64,000 nucleotides of DNA from JAJPXC01 sp964520525 (GCA_964520525.1 CAZFNR010000003.1:62001-126000), one strand, 5' to 3'; shown: positions 33,703 through 42,437, numbered from the stretch's first letter. Notes: generated from the letters alone by a model not told the origin. Numbers and translations are program-made.

Positions 33703-34709
33703 ACGACAAAAAAATCATAATAATAGCTGAGGCGGGCGTGAACCATAACGGGAGTCTTGAGATGGCTCGCCGTATGGTGGTAGAGGCCAAGAAGGCGGGT
33801 GCCGATTATGTCAAGTTCCAGACTGCGGTGCCTGAGCTTGTCATATCGTCAATCGCGCCAAAAGCCGCATATCAAAAGGAAACCACCGGAGAGGGGGAGT
33901 CGCAGCTTGATATGTGCCGCGCCATTCATCTGCCTGTCACTGATTATGCGGAACTTGCCGACTTGTGCCGACTTGAGGGGATAGGATTTATGAGCACACC
34001 GTTTGACTTGGTGTCGATTGATGTGCTTTCAGAGATAGGAATGGATTATTGGAAAATACCCTCGGGAGAAATCACTAATCTTCCCTATCTGAGAAAAATC
34101 GCTTCAAGGGGGGGGAAGGTCATCATGTCGACCGGAATGTCGGAAATCGAGGAAATAAAGGCGGCTGTTAATCTCCTCGAGACCGGGGGCATAGCCCTGA
34201 AGGATATAACGTTGCTGCATTGTAACACACAGTATCCGACTCCGATGGCCGATGTCAATCTAAAGGCTATGGAGCGGTTGGCTGAACTCGGTGTGGGAGC
34301 TGTCGGTTACAGTGACCACACAGTCGGAATCGTCGTGCCCATAGCGGCTGCGGCCATGGGGGCGAGTGTGATAGAGAAACATTTCACCCTCGATAAGACC
34401 CTTCCCGGCCCTGACCACAGGGCATCGCTTGACCCGGCTGAACTTGCGTCGATGGTTAGTGCTATCAGAGCGGTTGAAGCGGCTCTCGGCGACGGACGAA
34501 AGCGAGTGACCGATTCAGAACGGCCAAATATCGAGGTGGCGCGCAAGAGCATTGTCGCCGCGCGCGACATTAAGGCCGGAGAGAGGCTGACGGCCGAAAA
34601 TATAACGGTCAAACGCCCCGGCAACGGTTTGTCGCCGATGTTGTGGGACGAAGTGATAGGCGCGGTAGCCAAACGCGATTTCGCTTACGACTCGCTGATT
34701 GAACTTTAA
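33699..34709 (+). CDS. NeuB/LegI-type nonulosonic acid synthase
   Basis: A 336-residue enzyme that condenses phosphoenolpyruvate with a six-carbon N-acetylamino sugar to form a nine-carbon sialic- or legionaminic-type acid. It starts IIAEAGVNHNGSLEMARRMV as in the family, has the STPFDLVSIDVL and STGMSEIEEI barrel elements, and a C-terminal antifreeze-like SAF domain (IVAARDIKAGERLTAENITV). No CMP-transferase (NeuA/LegF) or epimerase (LegG/NeuC) is in the operon, so either they are elsewhere or the product is used differently. Confidence 0.92.
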   Translation: MNDKKIIIIAEAGVNHNGSLEMARRMVVEAKKAGADYVKFQTAVPELVISSIAPKAAYQKETTGEGESQLDMCRAIHLPVTDYAELADLCRLEGIGFMSTPFDLVSIDVLSEIGMDYWKIPSGEITNLPYLRKIASRGGKVIMSTGMSEIEEIKAAVNLLETGGIALKDITLLHCNTQYPTPMADVNLKAMERLAELGVGAVGYSDHTVGIVVPIAAAAMGASVIEKHFTLDKTLPGPDHRASLDPAELASMVSAIRAVEAALGDGRKRVTDSERPNIEVARKSIVAARDIKAGERLTAENITVKRPGNGLSPMLWDEVIGAVAKRDFAYDSLIEL

Positions 34710-34725
34710 TAATATAAATCCAACT

Positions 34726-35310
34726 ATGGACCTTGACAGATTGAAGCATTTGTTGTCGGCCGAGTGTCACTATCAGCTTGCAGATGATGTGATGGATCGC
34801 TTCTTGTCGGGAGGCGAGAGGCTGAGTCTGAAAACAGGCGAGGTGTTGATTCATGCCGGACAGTTTGACCCGAATATTTACATTGTGATGTCGGGCGTGG
34901 TAAGACACACATTCATGAATGGCGAAGCTGAAAAAACAGCGACGTTTGCGCTCGCGCCGACGATGTTCACCGAGTATCATTGCTTTTATGCGCGCGAAGA
35001 GTCGTTCTATCAGGTGGAGGCTTGTTGCCGGAGCGAGGTGCTCAAAATCCCGAAAACCCATTATGATCGCATGGTGGCTGAGTCGCACGAGTTCGCACGC
35101 TGGGCGTTGAGCATGGCCGACAACCAGTTTTACTATTACGAGCGTAAAAACAGTGTGATAAACGGCGACGCCAAAGAACGTTTCGAGTCGCTCATCAAGA
35201 ACCGTCCGGAGATAATCGACAATGTGCAGCTCAAGGTCATAGCGTCATATCTTGGTATCACGCAGCAATACCTTAGCAAATTAAAAAATGGCAAAAAGAA
35301 CGAAGATTAA
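34726..35310 (+). CDS. Crp/Fnr family transcriptional regulator
   Basis: A 194-residue regulator with an N-terminal cyclic-nucleotide-binding-type beta barrel (about residues 10-120, GEVLIHAGQFDPNIYIVMSG) and a short C-terminal helix-turn-helix (LKVIASYLGITQQYLSKLKN). The ligand is not evident. It is 16 bases after the NeuB-type gene and probably the last gene of that operon. ATG at 34726 is chosen over an in-frame TTG at 34699 that overlaps neuB. Confidence 0.87.
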   Translation: MDLDRLKHLLSAECHYQLADDVMDRFLSGGERLSLKTGEVLIHAGQFDPNIYIVMSGVVRHTFMNGEAEKTATFALAPTMFTEYHCFYAREESFYQVEACCRSEVLKIPKTHYDRMVAESHEFARWALSMADNQFYYYERKNSVINGDAKERFESLIKNRPEIIDNVQLKVIASYLGITQQYLSKLKNGKKNED

Positions 35311-35342
35311 ATTATATTAATCATAACTCTAATTAGTCGTTA

Positions 35343-35350
35343 TAAATTTG
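35343..35350 (+). promoter_or_regulatory. -7 box of the 693-residue secreted protein gene
   Basis: TAAATTTG lies 64 bases before the start codon and overlaps the left end of the large inverted repeat. There is no TTTG at the proper upstream distance. Confidence 0.5.
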
Positions 35351-35391
35351 CGGCAAAACACAATGCAAAGGTTGTGTTTTGCCGCAAATTT
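35344..35391. repeat. Perfect 20-bp inverted repeat with 8-base loop
   Basis: The left arm (35344-35363) and right arm (35372-35391) are exact reverse complements for 20 bases, separated by TGCAAAGG. It lies between the Crp-family gene and the next gene. It could terminate the upstream operon, although no T-run follows, or act on the downstream gene, whose -7 box overlaps it. Confidence 0.9.
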
Positions 35392-35414
35392 GTTAGTAAA
35401 ACTAAAAACTGGTT

Positions 35415-37496
35415 ATGATGAAGAGACTCTATCTTATTGCGTTGACGGCCTTAGCGTCACAAAGCCTCATGTTGGGAGCTGTTCCTGGCAGTCAGCCACG
35501 ATTTTATGGCTATCTGCGTTATGATGCTGAAACATTCACCCAGTCGGGCGGCCCTACCGGGTTGTATAGCGTAGATGCTGTCGGCGATGGACGGGTGAAG
35601 AGTGTTGACCTCTCGCTCACCGCACTTGGCGGCGGTTGCTTTGGCGATGGGAAATATTATGTGGTAGACTATGAACAGACGCGCTATGGCACGCTGACTT
35701 CGGTGAAGTTAAAAGTGTATGACCCTGAAGGGTGGTCGCTGATAAGCGAGAAAGAGATACCTGAAACGTCGATACCTACAACTATGACCTATAACCCGGT
35801 CGACGGTGAAATCTATGGATGTTTCTTTAATAACGAGTCGGACAAAATGGAGTTTGGCACGTTGAACAAGGAAGACGGTTCCACTACCGTCAGAAAGCAA
35901 CTTGACATGTCGATAACGGCGATGGCGTGTGACCATAAGGGCACAATTTACATTATCAGTTCCGCCGGCGATTTGTCTCGCTATGACTCGGCTTCGGGCG
36001 ATTTCGTGAAAATCGGCGCAACCGGCCTTGCACCTAAATATATACAAGACGCTACGTTTGACTATGACACTAAAGCCCTCTATTGGTTTGCCATGACCGA
36101 CAGGGCCGACGATGCCGGAATCTATGTGGTCGACACGCAAAGCGGAGCGGCAAGCCGTGTGACCACATATGCCACCGGTGAAAAAGAGCTGACGGGAGTG
36201 TTCTCGTTGGCCGCTGTCAAAGATAATGCCGCTCCAGGCCTTGTCGATAATCTCTCAGTCACTGTCGACGCTGAGATGAAGGCGACTGTGAGCTTCAAAA
36301 TGCCATCGGTGACTTATGGCAATGAAGCGTTGAGCGGTAGCGCCGCTTATGAAGTGGCTGTGAATGGAGTGAAATCGGCTGACGGCAACGCCACTGCCGG
36401 CCAAGATGTCACAGTTACCGTCCCGGTTGCTCAGGGCGAGTGTCGCATAGGCGTTACCGTTTCTACCACTGCCGGCCAAGGCCCCACTTGTTATAATGTG
36501 ATTTTCGCCGGATTTGACACTCCGGCTAAAGTGACCGACGTTGTCGCGACCCGCTCGGAGTCGGGCGTTAAGGTGACGTGGAAGGGCGTTACCGCAGGTG
36601 CAGGCGGTAATCCTATCGATTTGGAAAATTTGAGCTATACAGTGACCCGTATGCCCGAGGGCGCAGTTGTGGCTACGGGACTCACTGAGCTTGAAGCGGT
36701 CGATGCGGTTTCAACCGACTCGGCGACAATGTGCTATTATGAGGTTAAGGCGGTAGCCGGCGGATTAAGCTCCGAGCCGGCGGTGTCAAACGACGTGGTC
36801 TATGGCGCGCCGGTGGAATTGCCTTTCACCCACGATTTCAGAAACAAAGCCGGACTCGGACTCATTGCTGTCGATGACGCTAACGCCGACGGTGTGACTT
36901 GGTTTTTCCGCGATAATTACGGTATTCTCGTCGGCGACGGCGGTTCTGAGCTTGACGACTGGTTGATAATGCCTCCGTTTAACCTTTCGTCGGGCCGCAA
37001 ATACAAGCTCACGGCTTCGATTGGCGTTGCGATGGGCGAGGAGACTTTTGAAGTGAAATATGGTATGGGCAACCGTCCCGAACAGTTGACCAAGTCACTT
37101 ATACAACCGACCAAAATCGACGATAACGACTATTGGTATCGTGACGCATGGAGCAACCCCGGAAATTTCACGGCTTATCTCGAACCTGAAACTTCGGGCG
37201 AATACCAAATCGCCGTTCACGGTATATCTAATCCGAGCGGATTGTTCCTCTATTGCTGCGACCTTGCGCTTGAGGATGCTGGAGCGTCGGGAGTTGATGA
37301 AGTAGTCGCTCAGAGCGGTGCGCCCGCCGTTATCGTCAACGATGGCACTATTGTGGCAAACGCCGAGTCTGTTACTGTCTATGCAGTGTCGGGGCAGGCG
37401 GTGGTTACGCTATCAAACGGCGAGCGGGTCAGCGTGGCTCCCGGTGTCTATTTAGTCAAGGCCGGCGAGTCTGTTAAGAAACTGCTCGTGAAATAG
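35415..37496 (+). CDS. Large secreted protein with beta-propeller-like and choice-of-anchor J regions
   Basis: A 693-residue exported protein. After a signal peptide (RLYLIALTALASQSLMLGA) come about 250 residues with repeating DGKYYVVDYE- and GTIYIISSAGDLSRYD-type blades, two fibronectin-like stretches (about 275-470) and a choice-of-anchor J-like domain (DDWLIMPPFNLSSGRKYKLT, about 480-620). The last 75 residues resemble the Bacteroidota type IX-style C-terminal sorting domain (VYAVSGQAVVTL, then PGVYLVKAGESVKKLLVK). The target glycan or protein is unknown. The gene ends in TAG, the evidence that TAG is a stop in this genome. Confidence 0.75.
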   Translation: MMKRLYLIALTALASQSLMLGAVPGSQPRFYGYLRYDAETFTQSGGPTGLYSVDAVGDGRVKSVDLSLTALGGGCFGDGKYYVVDYEQTRYGTLTSVKLKVYDPEGWSLISEKEIPETSIPTTMTYNPVDGEIYGCFFNNESDKMEFGTLNKEDGSTTVRKQLDMSITAMACDHKGTIYIISSAGDLSRYDSASGDFVKIGATGLAPKYIQDATFDYDTKALYWFAMTDRADDAGIYVVDTQSGAASRVTTYATGEKELTGVFSLAAVKDNAAPGLVDNLSVTVDAEMKATVSFKMPSVTYGNEALSGSAAYEVAVNGVKSADGNATAGQDVTVTVPVAQGECRIGVTVSTTAGQGPTCYNVIFAGFDTPAKVTDVVATRSESGVKVTWKGVTAGAGGNPIDLENLSYTVTRMPEGAVVATGLTELEAVDAVSTDSATMCYYEVKAVAGGLSSEPAVSNDVVYGAPVELPFTHDFRNKAGLGLIAVDDANADGVTWFFRDNYGILVGDGGSELDDWLIMPPFNLSSGRKYKLTASIGVAMGEETFEVKYGMGNRPEQLTKSLIQPTKIDDNDYWYRDAWSNPGNFTAYLEPETSGEYQIAVHGISNPSGLFLYCCDLALEDAGASGVDEVVAQSGAPAVIVNDGTIVANAESVTVYAVSGQAVVTLSNGERVSVAPGVYLVKAGESVKKLLVK

Positions 37497-37528
37497 CGTT
37501 GGTAATAAAACATTCTATATGCAGAGTT

Positions 37529-37560
37529 AATCCCGCAGGTGCTTTGCCTGTGGGATTTTT
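37529..37560 (+). terminator. Terminator of the secreted protein gene
   Basis: An 11-bp stem (AATCCCGCAGG with CCTGTGGGATT, one G-U pair, loop TGCTTTG) ends in a T-run to 37560. Confidence 0.88.
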
Positions 37561-37563
37561 GCG

Positions 37564-37594
37564 TTTGATTTTACGCGAGTTCTTACTATTTTTG
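37564..37594 (+). promoter_or_regulatory. Promoter of the DUF6377 gene
   Basis: TTTG at 37564-37567 and TATTTTTG at 37587-37594 are 19 bases apart. Transcription would begin near 37600, which argues that the ATG at 37600 is not the start and that translation begins at 37651. Confidence 0.8.
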
Positions 37595-37650
37595 CGGCGA
37601 TGAACACTTCGGTAACGAGGACATGGACTAACTTAAATCGCATTGCTACT

Positions 37651-39228
37651 ATGCTAAAATCATATTTGCCCCTTTTATTGGCTGTACTGGCGTGGATTCC
37701 GGCTCAGGCGACGAAAGATGAGTTGCCTGCGTCGGTGGAAGATGCGCTCCAACTGCTCGATGAGGCGCTTGATAATAGTGAATATTATTACTCCGTTAAG
37801 GAGAATCGCATAGATTCTCTGCTGAAACTCGTGCCCGAGAGAAGCGGTGCTTCTTTGATGTCGCTTTATCAGGAGTTGTGTGACGAGTATAAATCATATA
37901 ATACGGATTCTGTCTTGAAATATTGCTGCTTGGCCTGCTCAGAAGCCCGCCGTTGTGGCAATCGGCTGACTGAGGAGAACCTGCGCTTGATGTGGATTGG
38001 GTCGCTGCCAATCAAGGGGGTGACAGTCGAGGCGGTTTATGCCTTAGACTCCATGAAGCGTGAAGGTATATCTGAAGAAAACCGAGTGGCTTATTATCGG
38101 GCGGCTAATGATTTGTATCTTATGATGTCGCTCAATTTTTCGCAGCCCGTTTCACGGGATAAGTACATGGCATTACGAACGCTTTATGCCGATTCGCTTG
38201 CGTCAGCAACCGATTCATTGACTCCGATAGGGAAATTTTATCGGGCGAAGGCTTGCGCCCTCCATGGCGGGGATATAGAAGGTGTGGTGGGCTTGCTTAA
38301 CGATGTGATTGATGAAGTGCCGATGTCGAATCACTTGTTTGCGCTTGCGAGCAGTATGCTCGGCGACTATTACCGCGAGATGCCTGAGCGTCGCGACGAG
38401 GCTATATATTACAAAACTTTGGCGGCTGTGTCTGATGTGATTTGTGGCGTGAGGGAGGAAACGGCACTTCATGCGGTGGCGCAGATGTTGTATGAGCAGG
38501 GTGATATAGACCGTTCTTACCGATACATCACTCATTCTCTGAATAATGCCGTGTTGTCGGGGTCGGCAATAAGAGCCACGCAGGCAACCGAAGGATTGCC
38601 GATAATTTCCGGGGCGTTCAGAGAGCGCGATCAGCGAAAATTAGACGTTATGACATGGTTGCTCGTGGCACTTGTCATTGCCATGGGCATGATAATAGGT
38701 TCGCTGCTGTTTATCAGACGTGAAGTTAAAACCCTGAATGCTCTCAAACAAAAAAGCTATGAGGCAAACTTGTTGAAAGACACTTTTATCAGTCAGTTCT
38801 TGAATTTGTGCTCCATCTATATGGAAAAGCTTGAAGAGTTCAGCCGTATCGCCGGTCGCAAAATAGCGGTGGGGCAGGTGGAGGATCTTTATGCTTTGAT
38901 AAAATCGGGCAAGATGCTTGATGAGCAGAAATCGCTGTTTTGTGAAATTTTTGACGATGCGTTTACTCGCATATATCCGACGTTTGTTGACGATGTTAAT
39001 CTTTTGCTTCAGGAAGATAAACGTATCACTTTGCCCGACGGGGTTAAGCTAACCACTGAATTGAGAATACTCGCGTTCGTGCGTCTCGGTCTCGACGATT
39101 CAGCGCAAATAGCCCGGTTCATGGGTCTGTCGTTAAACACTATCTATACCTATCGGAATAAGTTGAAGAGTAAAGCGCTTGACCGCGAAACATTTGAAAA
39201 AAGTGTTGTGAAGATTGGCGTTTCTTAA
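37651..39228 (+). CDS. DUF6377 domain membrane regulator
   Basis: A 525-residue protein with a signal sequence (LKSYLPLLLAVLAWIPAQA), about 330 periplasmic residues forming TPR-like helices, one membrane segment (WLLVALVIAMGMIIGSLLFI) and a cytoplasmic DUF6377 domain of about 170 residues. The end, IARFMGLSLNTIYTYRNKLKSKA, is helix-turn-helix-like, so it may bind DNA from the membrane. The family is typical of Bacteroidota. The nearest possible targets are the transcripts in the following 900-base region, but this is only proximity. Start chosen from promoter position. Confidence 0.83.
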   Translation: MLKSYLPLLLAVLAWIPAQATKDELPASVEDALQLLDEALDNSEYYYSVKENRIDSLLKLVPERSGASLMSLYQELCDEYKSYNTDSVLKYCCLACSEARRCGNRLTEENLRLMWIGSLPIKGVTVEAVYALDSMKREGISEENRVAYYRAANDLYLMMSLNFSQPVSRDKYMALRTLYADSLASATDSLTPIGKFYRAKACALHGGDIEGVVGLLNDVIDEVPMSNHLFALASSMLGDYYREMPERRDEAIYYKTLAAVSDVICGVREETALHAVAQMLYEQGDIDRSYRYITHSLNNAVLSGSAIRATQATEGLPIISGAFRERDQRKLDVMTWLLVALVIAMGMIIGSLLFIRREVKTLNALKQKSYEANLLKDTFISQFLNLCSIYMEKLEEFSRIAGRKIAVGQVEDLYALIKSGKMLDEQKSLFCEIFDDAFTRIYPTFVDDVNLLLQEDKRITLPDGVKLTTELRILAFVRLGLDDSAQIARFMGLSLNTIYTYRNKLKSKALDRETFEKSVVKIGVS

Positions 39229-39336
39229 TATCTCGGGTTATATTTTTTCGTTCATTCGGTTTGGCGTAAGTTGTAGACAATAAGTGCGATAGCGCGAAAA
39301 TAGAAGTATAAAAATATTATATTCCGATTTGGCGTG

Positions 39337-39569
39337 GTTGCCTGACACAGCTCAACGGTGTAATTTTGCCATGTCTAAAGGGAGAAGTCCCATAACTATG
39401 TATTATATGCTTAGTTCTTGAAAAGAGTTATTTGTATTTCAAATCGTTTATCTTATCTGATGGGTGAGATGATTTTTAGGTAAAAAAGAGTGTTTTATGT
39501 TAGGTTAAATTATTGGTCAGGTGACTGATTCGAGAGCGGGCGGCATCGTGAGATAGCCGCCCGCTCTCG
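39337..39569 (+). ncRNA. Candidate small transcript 1 with 14-bp terminal hairpin
   Basis: A promoter-like pair, GTTG (39337-39340) and TAATTTTG (39361-39368), with 20-base spacing, is followed about 160 bases later by a perfect 14-bp hairpin (39531-39544 with 39556-39569). A 16-codon ORF starts at 39371, only two bases after the -7 box, so it could be translated only from a leaderless transcript. The RNA would be roughly 195 nt. No known RNA family is recognised, and termination lacks a T-run. Confidence 0.35.
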
Positions 39570-39874
39570 TTGATGAAATTCTTTCGGTTTCGTGATGTTT
39601 TCTCTCCGACGCGGGCTTGACAGCGTCTTCCGTTCCGCACGGCTCGACAAGAGTCAGAAACCGGAGTTGGTTAAGACTGAAAAATCAACATTAATAATGG
39701 CTAATGTGTCATATGTCAGTTTATATTTCGCTTCTTATTGTTTATGTGTAGTGGCTTAGTATATAGTGGGTTATAAAAACGGTCAATAATAATAGTTTAT
39801 ATTTTTTACTCAATCGCCGTGATTTGCTCAAAGCGATGGTTACCTTTGTGATGTAAAAATTAATCAGTCCAAGA

Positions 39875-39955
39875 ATGAATCATATTAGGTTCTCAATTAG
39901 GATTAAAGAGAAAGGAATGATTTTGAATAAGAGGGTTAGTTTTAAGTGTAATTAA
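39875..39955 (+). CDS. Possible 26-residue basic peptide
   Basis: An ATG-initiated frame encodes a peptide beginning MNHIRFSIRIKEKG and ending in FKCN, with eight Lys/Arg residues. It lies in the middle of candidate transcript 2. Nothing similar is recognised and such a frame can occur by chance in AT-rich DNA. Confidence 0.25.
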   Translation: MNHIRFSIRIKEKGMILNKRVSFKCN

Positions 39956-40033
39956 GTGTTGAATAATAGATAAATTTAGGTGTTTCATGTTGGCAATATT
40001 TGCATGACAAATATTTTAAGACCAAGGTAAGAT

Positions 40034-40058
40034 GGGTTTCGCGAGAAACCCGTTTTTT
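40034..40058 (+). terminator. Terminator of candidate transcript 2
   Basis: A 7-bp stem GGGTTTC/GAAACCC with loop GCGA is followed by GTTTTTTATTT. No annotated large gene is upstream on the plus strand within 800 bases, so it must end a small transcript. Confidence 0.8.
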
Positions 40059-40126
40059 ATTTTACATCGCTCCGCGTCTGTAAGGTATAGTTGGCGATAG
40101 CGTTTCTGGCGAGTATCAGCTGTGTA

Positions 40127-40492
40127 TTAGTCTGTTTTAAGGATACGACCCTTTGTGATGTAATCGAGCAGGGTCGGTTTCAGTGTTTTCAAATCAATGT
40201 CGACCGTGTCGGAATCTTTGCGTAGGAAGATGATTGACGAGTGCATGACAATGGCTACGTGGAGGTCAAAGTTTATAATAGCATGGATGCGCTCAATCGG
40301 AATTTCCCGGAAAGGCGACAGTTGTTCGACGCTCTTGATGACTATGGTGTCGTCTTTAATCTCTATGCCATGATTCTCGAGATTTTTCTCAAATAAGAGT
40401 CCGATGTTGAGTTCGTCGACGTTTGCCGGCTTGTGGCGATATTTTCGGTAGATAGACTTTATTGTTTTCTGTGTAATCATAAATTTTGACAT
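40127..40492 (-). CDS. Conserved-looking protein of unknown function (121 aa)
   Basis: No family is recognised. The protein starts MSKFMITQKTIKSIYRKYRH, has no signal peptide, and shows alternating hydrophobic strands (IHAIINFDLHVAIVMHSSII) that suggest a small alpha/beta domain. Codon use is slightly more AT-rich than neighbouring metabolic genes. It stands alone on the minus strand between candidate transcript 2 and the decarboxylase operon. Confidence 0.6.
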   Translation of the reverse strand: MSKFMITQKTIKSIYRKYRHKPANVDELNIGLLFEKNLENHGIEIKDDTIVIKSVEQLSPFREIPIERIHAIINFDLHVAIVMHSSIIFLRKDSDTVDIDLKTLKPTLLDYITKGRILKTD

Positions 40493-40668
40493 GATTGCAC
40501 CCTCAGGCTATATCTGCACCATTGTGAGTGTATAGGCGGGCTGTGTATGTTGGCTTGGTTTTATAACAATCGGAAAATGTTTTTTGTTGAAATGTTTTTT
40601 AGGAAATTTTGTATTTATGAAATGCCGGATAGGTTATCGCGTGTAGTGCGCGTATAGGTAACAATTAA

Positions 40669-40715
40669 TTTCAGCGTTATCCTCCAAGTCGGTGACGAGG
40701 GGGATAACGCTGAAA
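40669..40715 (-). terminator. Long hairpin after the decarboxylase operon
   Basis: A 17-bp stem (40669-40685 with 40699-40715, one G-U pair) lies 51 bases beyond the beta-subunit stop on the minus strand. It lacks a U-tract, like several terminators here. Confidence 0.55.
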
Positions 40716-40765
40716 AGTGTATCGGTGTCGGCCGGTTAACGGCGTTTAGACGGTTTCTAACCTCC

Positions 40766-41932
40766 TTATGTGAGGAATCCGAGGAGTACACCTGCGGCAA
40801 CTGCCGAGCCGATTACGCCTGCCACGTTCGGGCCCATAGCGTGCATCAGCAGGTAGTTGGACGGGTCGTATTCCAGCCCGAGATTGTTGGAAATGCGAGC
40901 CGACATCGGCACAGCGGAAACGCCGGCATTGCCGATGAGGGGGTTAATCTTCTTGGACTTGGGCAATACGAGATTGAACAGCTTGACAAACAGCACGCCT
41001 GAAGCTGAAGCGATAATGAATGCCATGAACCCGAGGAAGAAGATGAAGATGGTCTCGGGGGTAAGGAATTCCGATGCTTGTGTCGACGCTCCGACGGTCA
41101 TTCCGAGGAGTATTGTGACGATGTCGGTCAAGGCGTTGCTTGCGGTTTTTGCCAGACGTGTGGTCACGCCGCATTCGCGCAGCAGGTTACCGAAGAACAA
41201 CATTCCCAACAAGGGTAGACCTGAAGGCACCACGAAGCATGTGAGCAACAGACCTACAATCGGGAAAATAATCTTCTCGTTTTGTGAGACGGCGCGCGCT
41301 GGTTTCATCTTAATCAGTCGTTCCTTTTTGGTCGTGAACAATCGCATGATTGGCGGCTGTATCACAGGGACGAGTGCCATGTAGGAGTAAGCCGATACGG
41401 CGATTGCGCCCATGAGGTTAGGAGCGAGCTTTGATGAAAGGAAAATCGCGGTGGGACCGTCGGCGCCGCCGATGATTGCGATTGCTCCGGCTTGGTCGGG
41501 GGCGAAACCGATGGCTAGCGCCACCATGTAGGCACCGAAGATGCCGAACTGCGCTGCTGCGCCGATTAGCATCAGTTTAGGATTGGCAATCAGAGCGGAA
41601 AAGTCGGTCATCGCGCCGATTCCGAGGAAAATCAGAGGCGGATACCAGCCTGCGCTGACACCGTTGTAGAGGATGTTGAGCACTGAGCCTTCCTCGTAAA
41701 TGCCGATTTCAAGTCCTGCCTCGGTGTTGAATGGTATGTTTCCGATGAGAATACCGAATCCGATTGGGACAAGCAGCATTGGCTCAAAATCTTTTTTAAT
41801 TGCGAGCCATATGAAGAAAAGCCCGACGGCGAGCATGACGAAGTGCTGCCATGTGGCGTTGTAGAAGCCTGTTAGATGCCAGAACTGATTGAGGTTCTGC
41901 ATCAAGAAATCGCTAAATGAGAGTTCAGCCAT
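40766..41932 (-). CDS. mmdB: Methylmalonyl-CoA decarboxylase beta subunit (Na+ pump)
   Basis: The integral-membrane subunit of the biotin-dependent decarboxylase that couples decarboxylation of carboxybiotin to Na+ export. The 388-residue protein has about nine membrane segments and family motifs GGADGPTAIFLSSKLAPNLM and GNAGVSAVPMSARISNNLG, which include the conserved aspartate of the GGADGP region used in sodium binding. It is the last gene of the epimerase-decarboxylase operon, 14 bases after the biotin carrier gene. Confidence 0.95.
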   Translation of the reverse strand: MAELSFSDFLMQNLNQFWHLTGFYNATWQHFVMLAVGLFFIWLAIKKDFEPMLLVPIGFGILIGNIPFNTEAGLEIGIYEEGSVLNILYNGVSAGWYPPLIFLGIGAMTDFSALIANPKLMLIGAAAQFGIFGAYMVALAIGFAPDQAGAIAIIGGADGPTAIFLSSKLAPNLMGAIAVSAYSYMALVPVIQPPIMRLFTTKKERLIKMKPARAVSQNEKIIFPIVGLLLTCFVVPSGLPLLGMLFFGNLLRECGVTTRLAKTASNALTDIVTILLGMTVGASTQASEFLTPETIFIFFLGFMAFIIASASGVLFVKLFNLVLPKSKKINPLIGNAGVSAVPMSARISNNLGLEYDPSNYLLMHAMGPNVAGVIGSAVAAGVLLGFLT

Positions 41933-41946
41933 TTTGGGAATGGTTT

Positions 41947-42384
41947 TTATTCGATAGTAATCAGGACGGTGCCTTCGAGAACGGAGTCACCGGGGTTAAC
42001 GTTGATTGAAGCGATTTTTCCGTCGCGTCCGGCATGAATCGCATTCTCCATTTTCATGGCCTCAAGCATGAGCACTGTGTCGGCTGCTTTGACAACGTCG
42101 CCAACTTTGGCTGAAATTGTGGTGATAACGCCGGGCAGGGGAGCCTTGACTTGGTAGGCGCCTGTGTTGGCTACCGTCGGTTTGGCTATGATTTTGTCCC
42201 CTGTGTTTGTGCGCGGAGCCGCTGAAGGGCGAGGCGCGTTAATGATTGTCATGGAGCCTTTATTCTTCTCAAGTTCGACTTTGAATGGGGTGCCGTTGAC
42301 TGAGACCTGTGCGATGTTATCGTCAATGTCGCCCACGGCAACGGTGTAGAAGTTGCCGTTAATTTTATATTTGTATTCTTTCAT
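41947..42384 (-). CDS. mmdC: Biotin carboxyl carrier subunit
   Basis: A 145-residue carrier protein. The C-terminal half is a biotinyl domain with the biotinylated lysine K111 in LEAMKMENAIH. The N-terminal 50 residues form a small domain seen in other Bacteroidota carriers and the linker (residues 50-75) is Pro/Ala-rich. It carries CO2 from the carboxyltransferase MmdA to the membrane subunit. Confidence 0.94.
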   Translation of the reverse strand: MKEYKYKINGNFYTVAVGDIDDNIAQVSVNGTPFKVELEKNKGSMTIINAPRPSAAPRTNTGDKIIAKPTVANTGAYQVKAPLPGVITTISAKVGDVVKAADTVLMLEAMKMENAIHAGRDGKIASINVNPGDSVLEGTVLITIE

Positions 42385-42437
42385 TATTGCGGTGTTGATA
42401 TTGTTATAATGTTTATAGCTTTTGTTTATGCCGTCGA

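Larger units (their letters stand above)
39841..40058 (+). ncRNA. Candidate small transcript 2 with terminator
   Basis: The -7 box TACCTTTG (39841-39848) precedes a short leader, a 26-codon basic ORF (39875-39955), an 8-bp hairpin (39995-40002 with 40008-40015) and an intrinsic terminator at 40034-40058. The arrangement suggests a transcribed unit of about 205 nt that is either a small RNA or encodes a short peptide. The -33 box is not good. Confidence 0.4.
39229..40126. other. 900-base region without large genes
   Basis: No ORF over 30 codons with a credible product is found on either strand. The stretch contains two units, each with a -7 box and a hairpin downstream (39337-39569 and 39841-40058). 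Between them (39570-39840) nothing was recognised. Confidence 0.7.
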
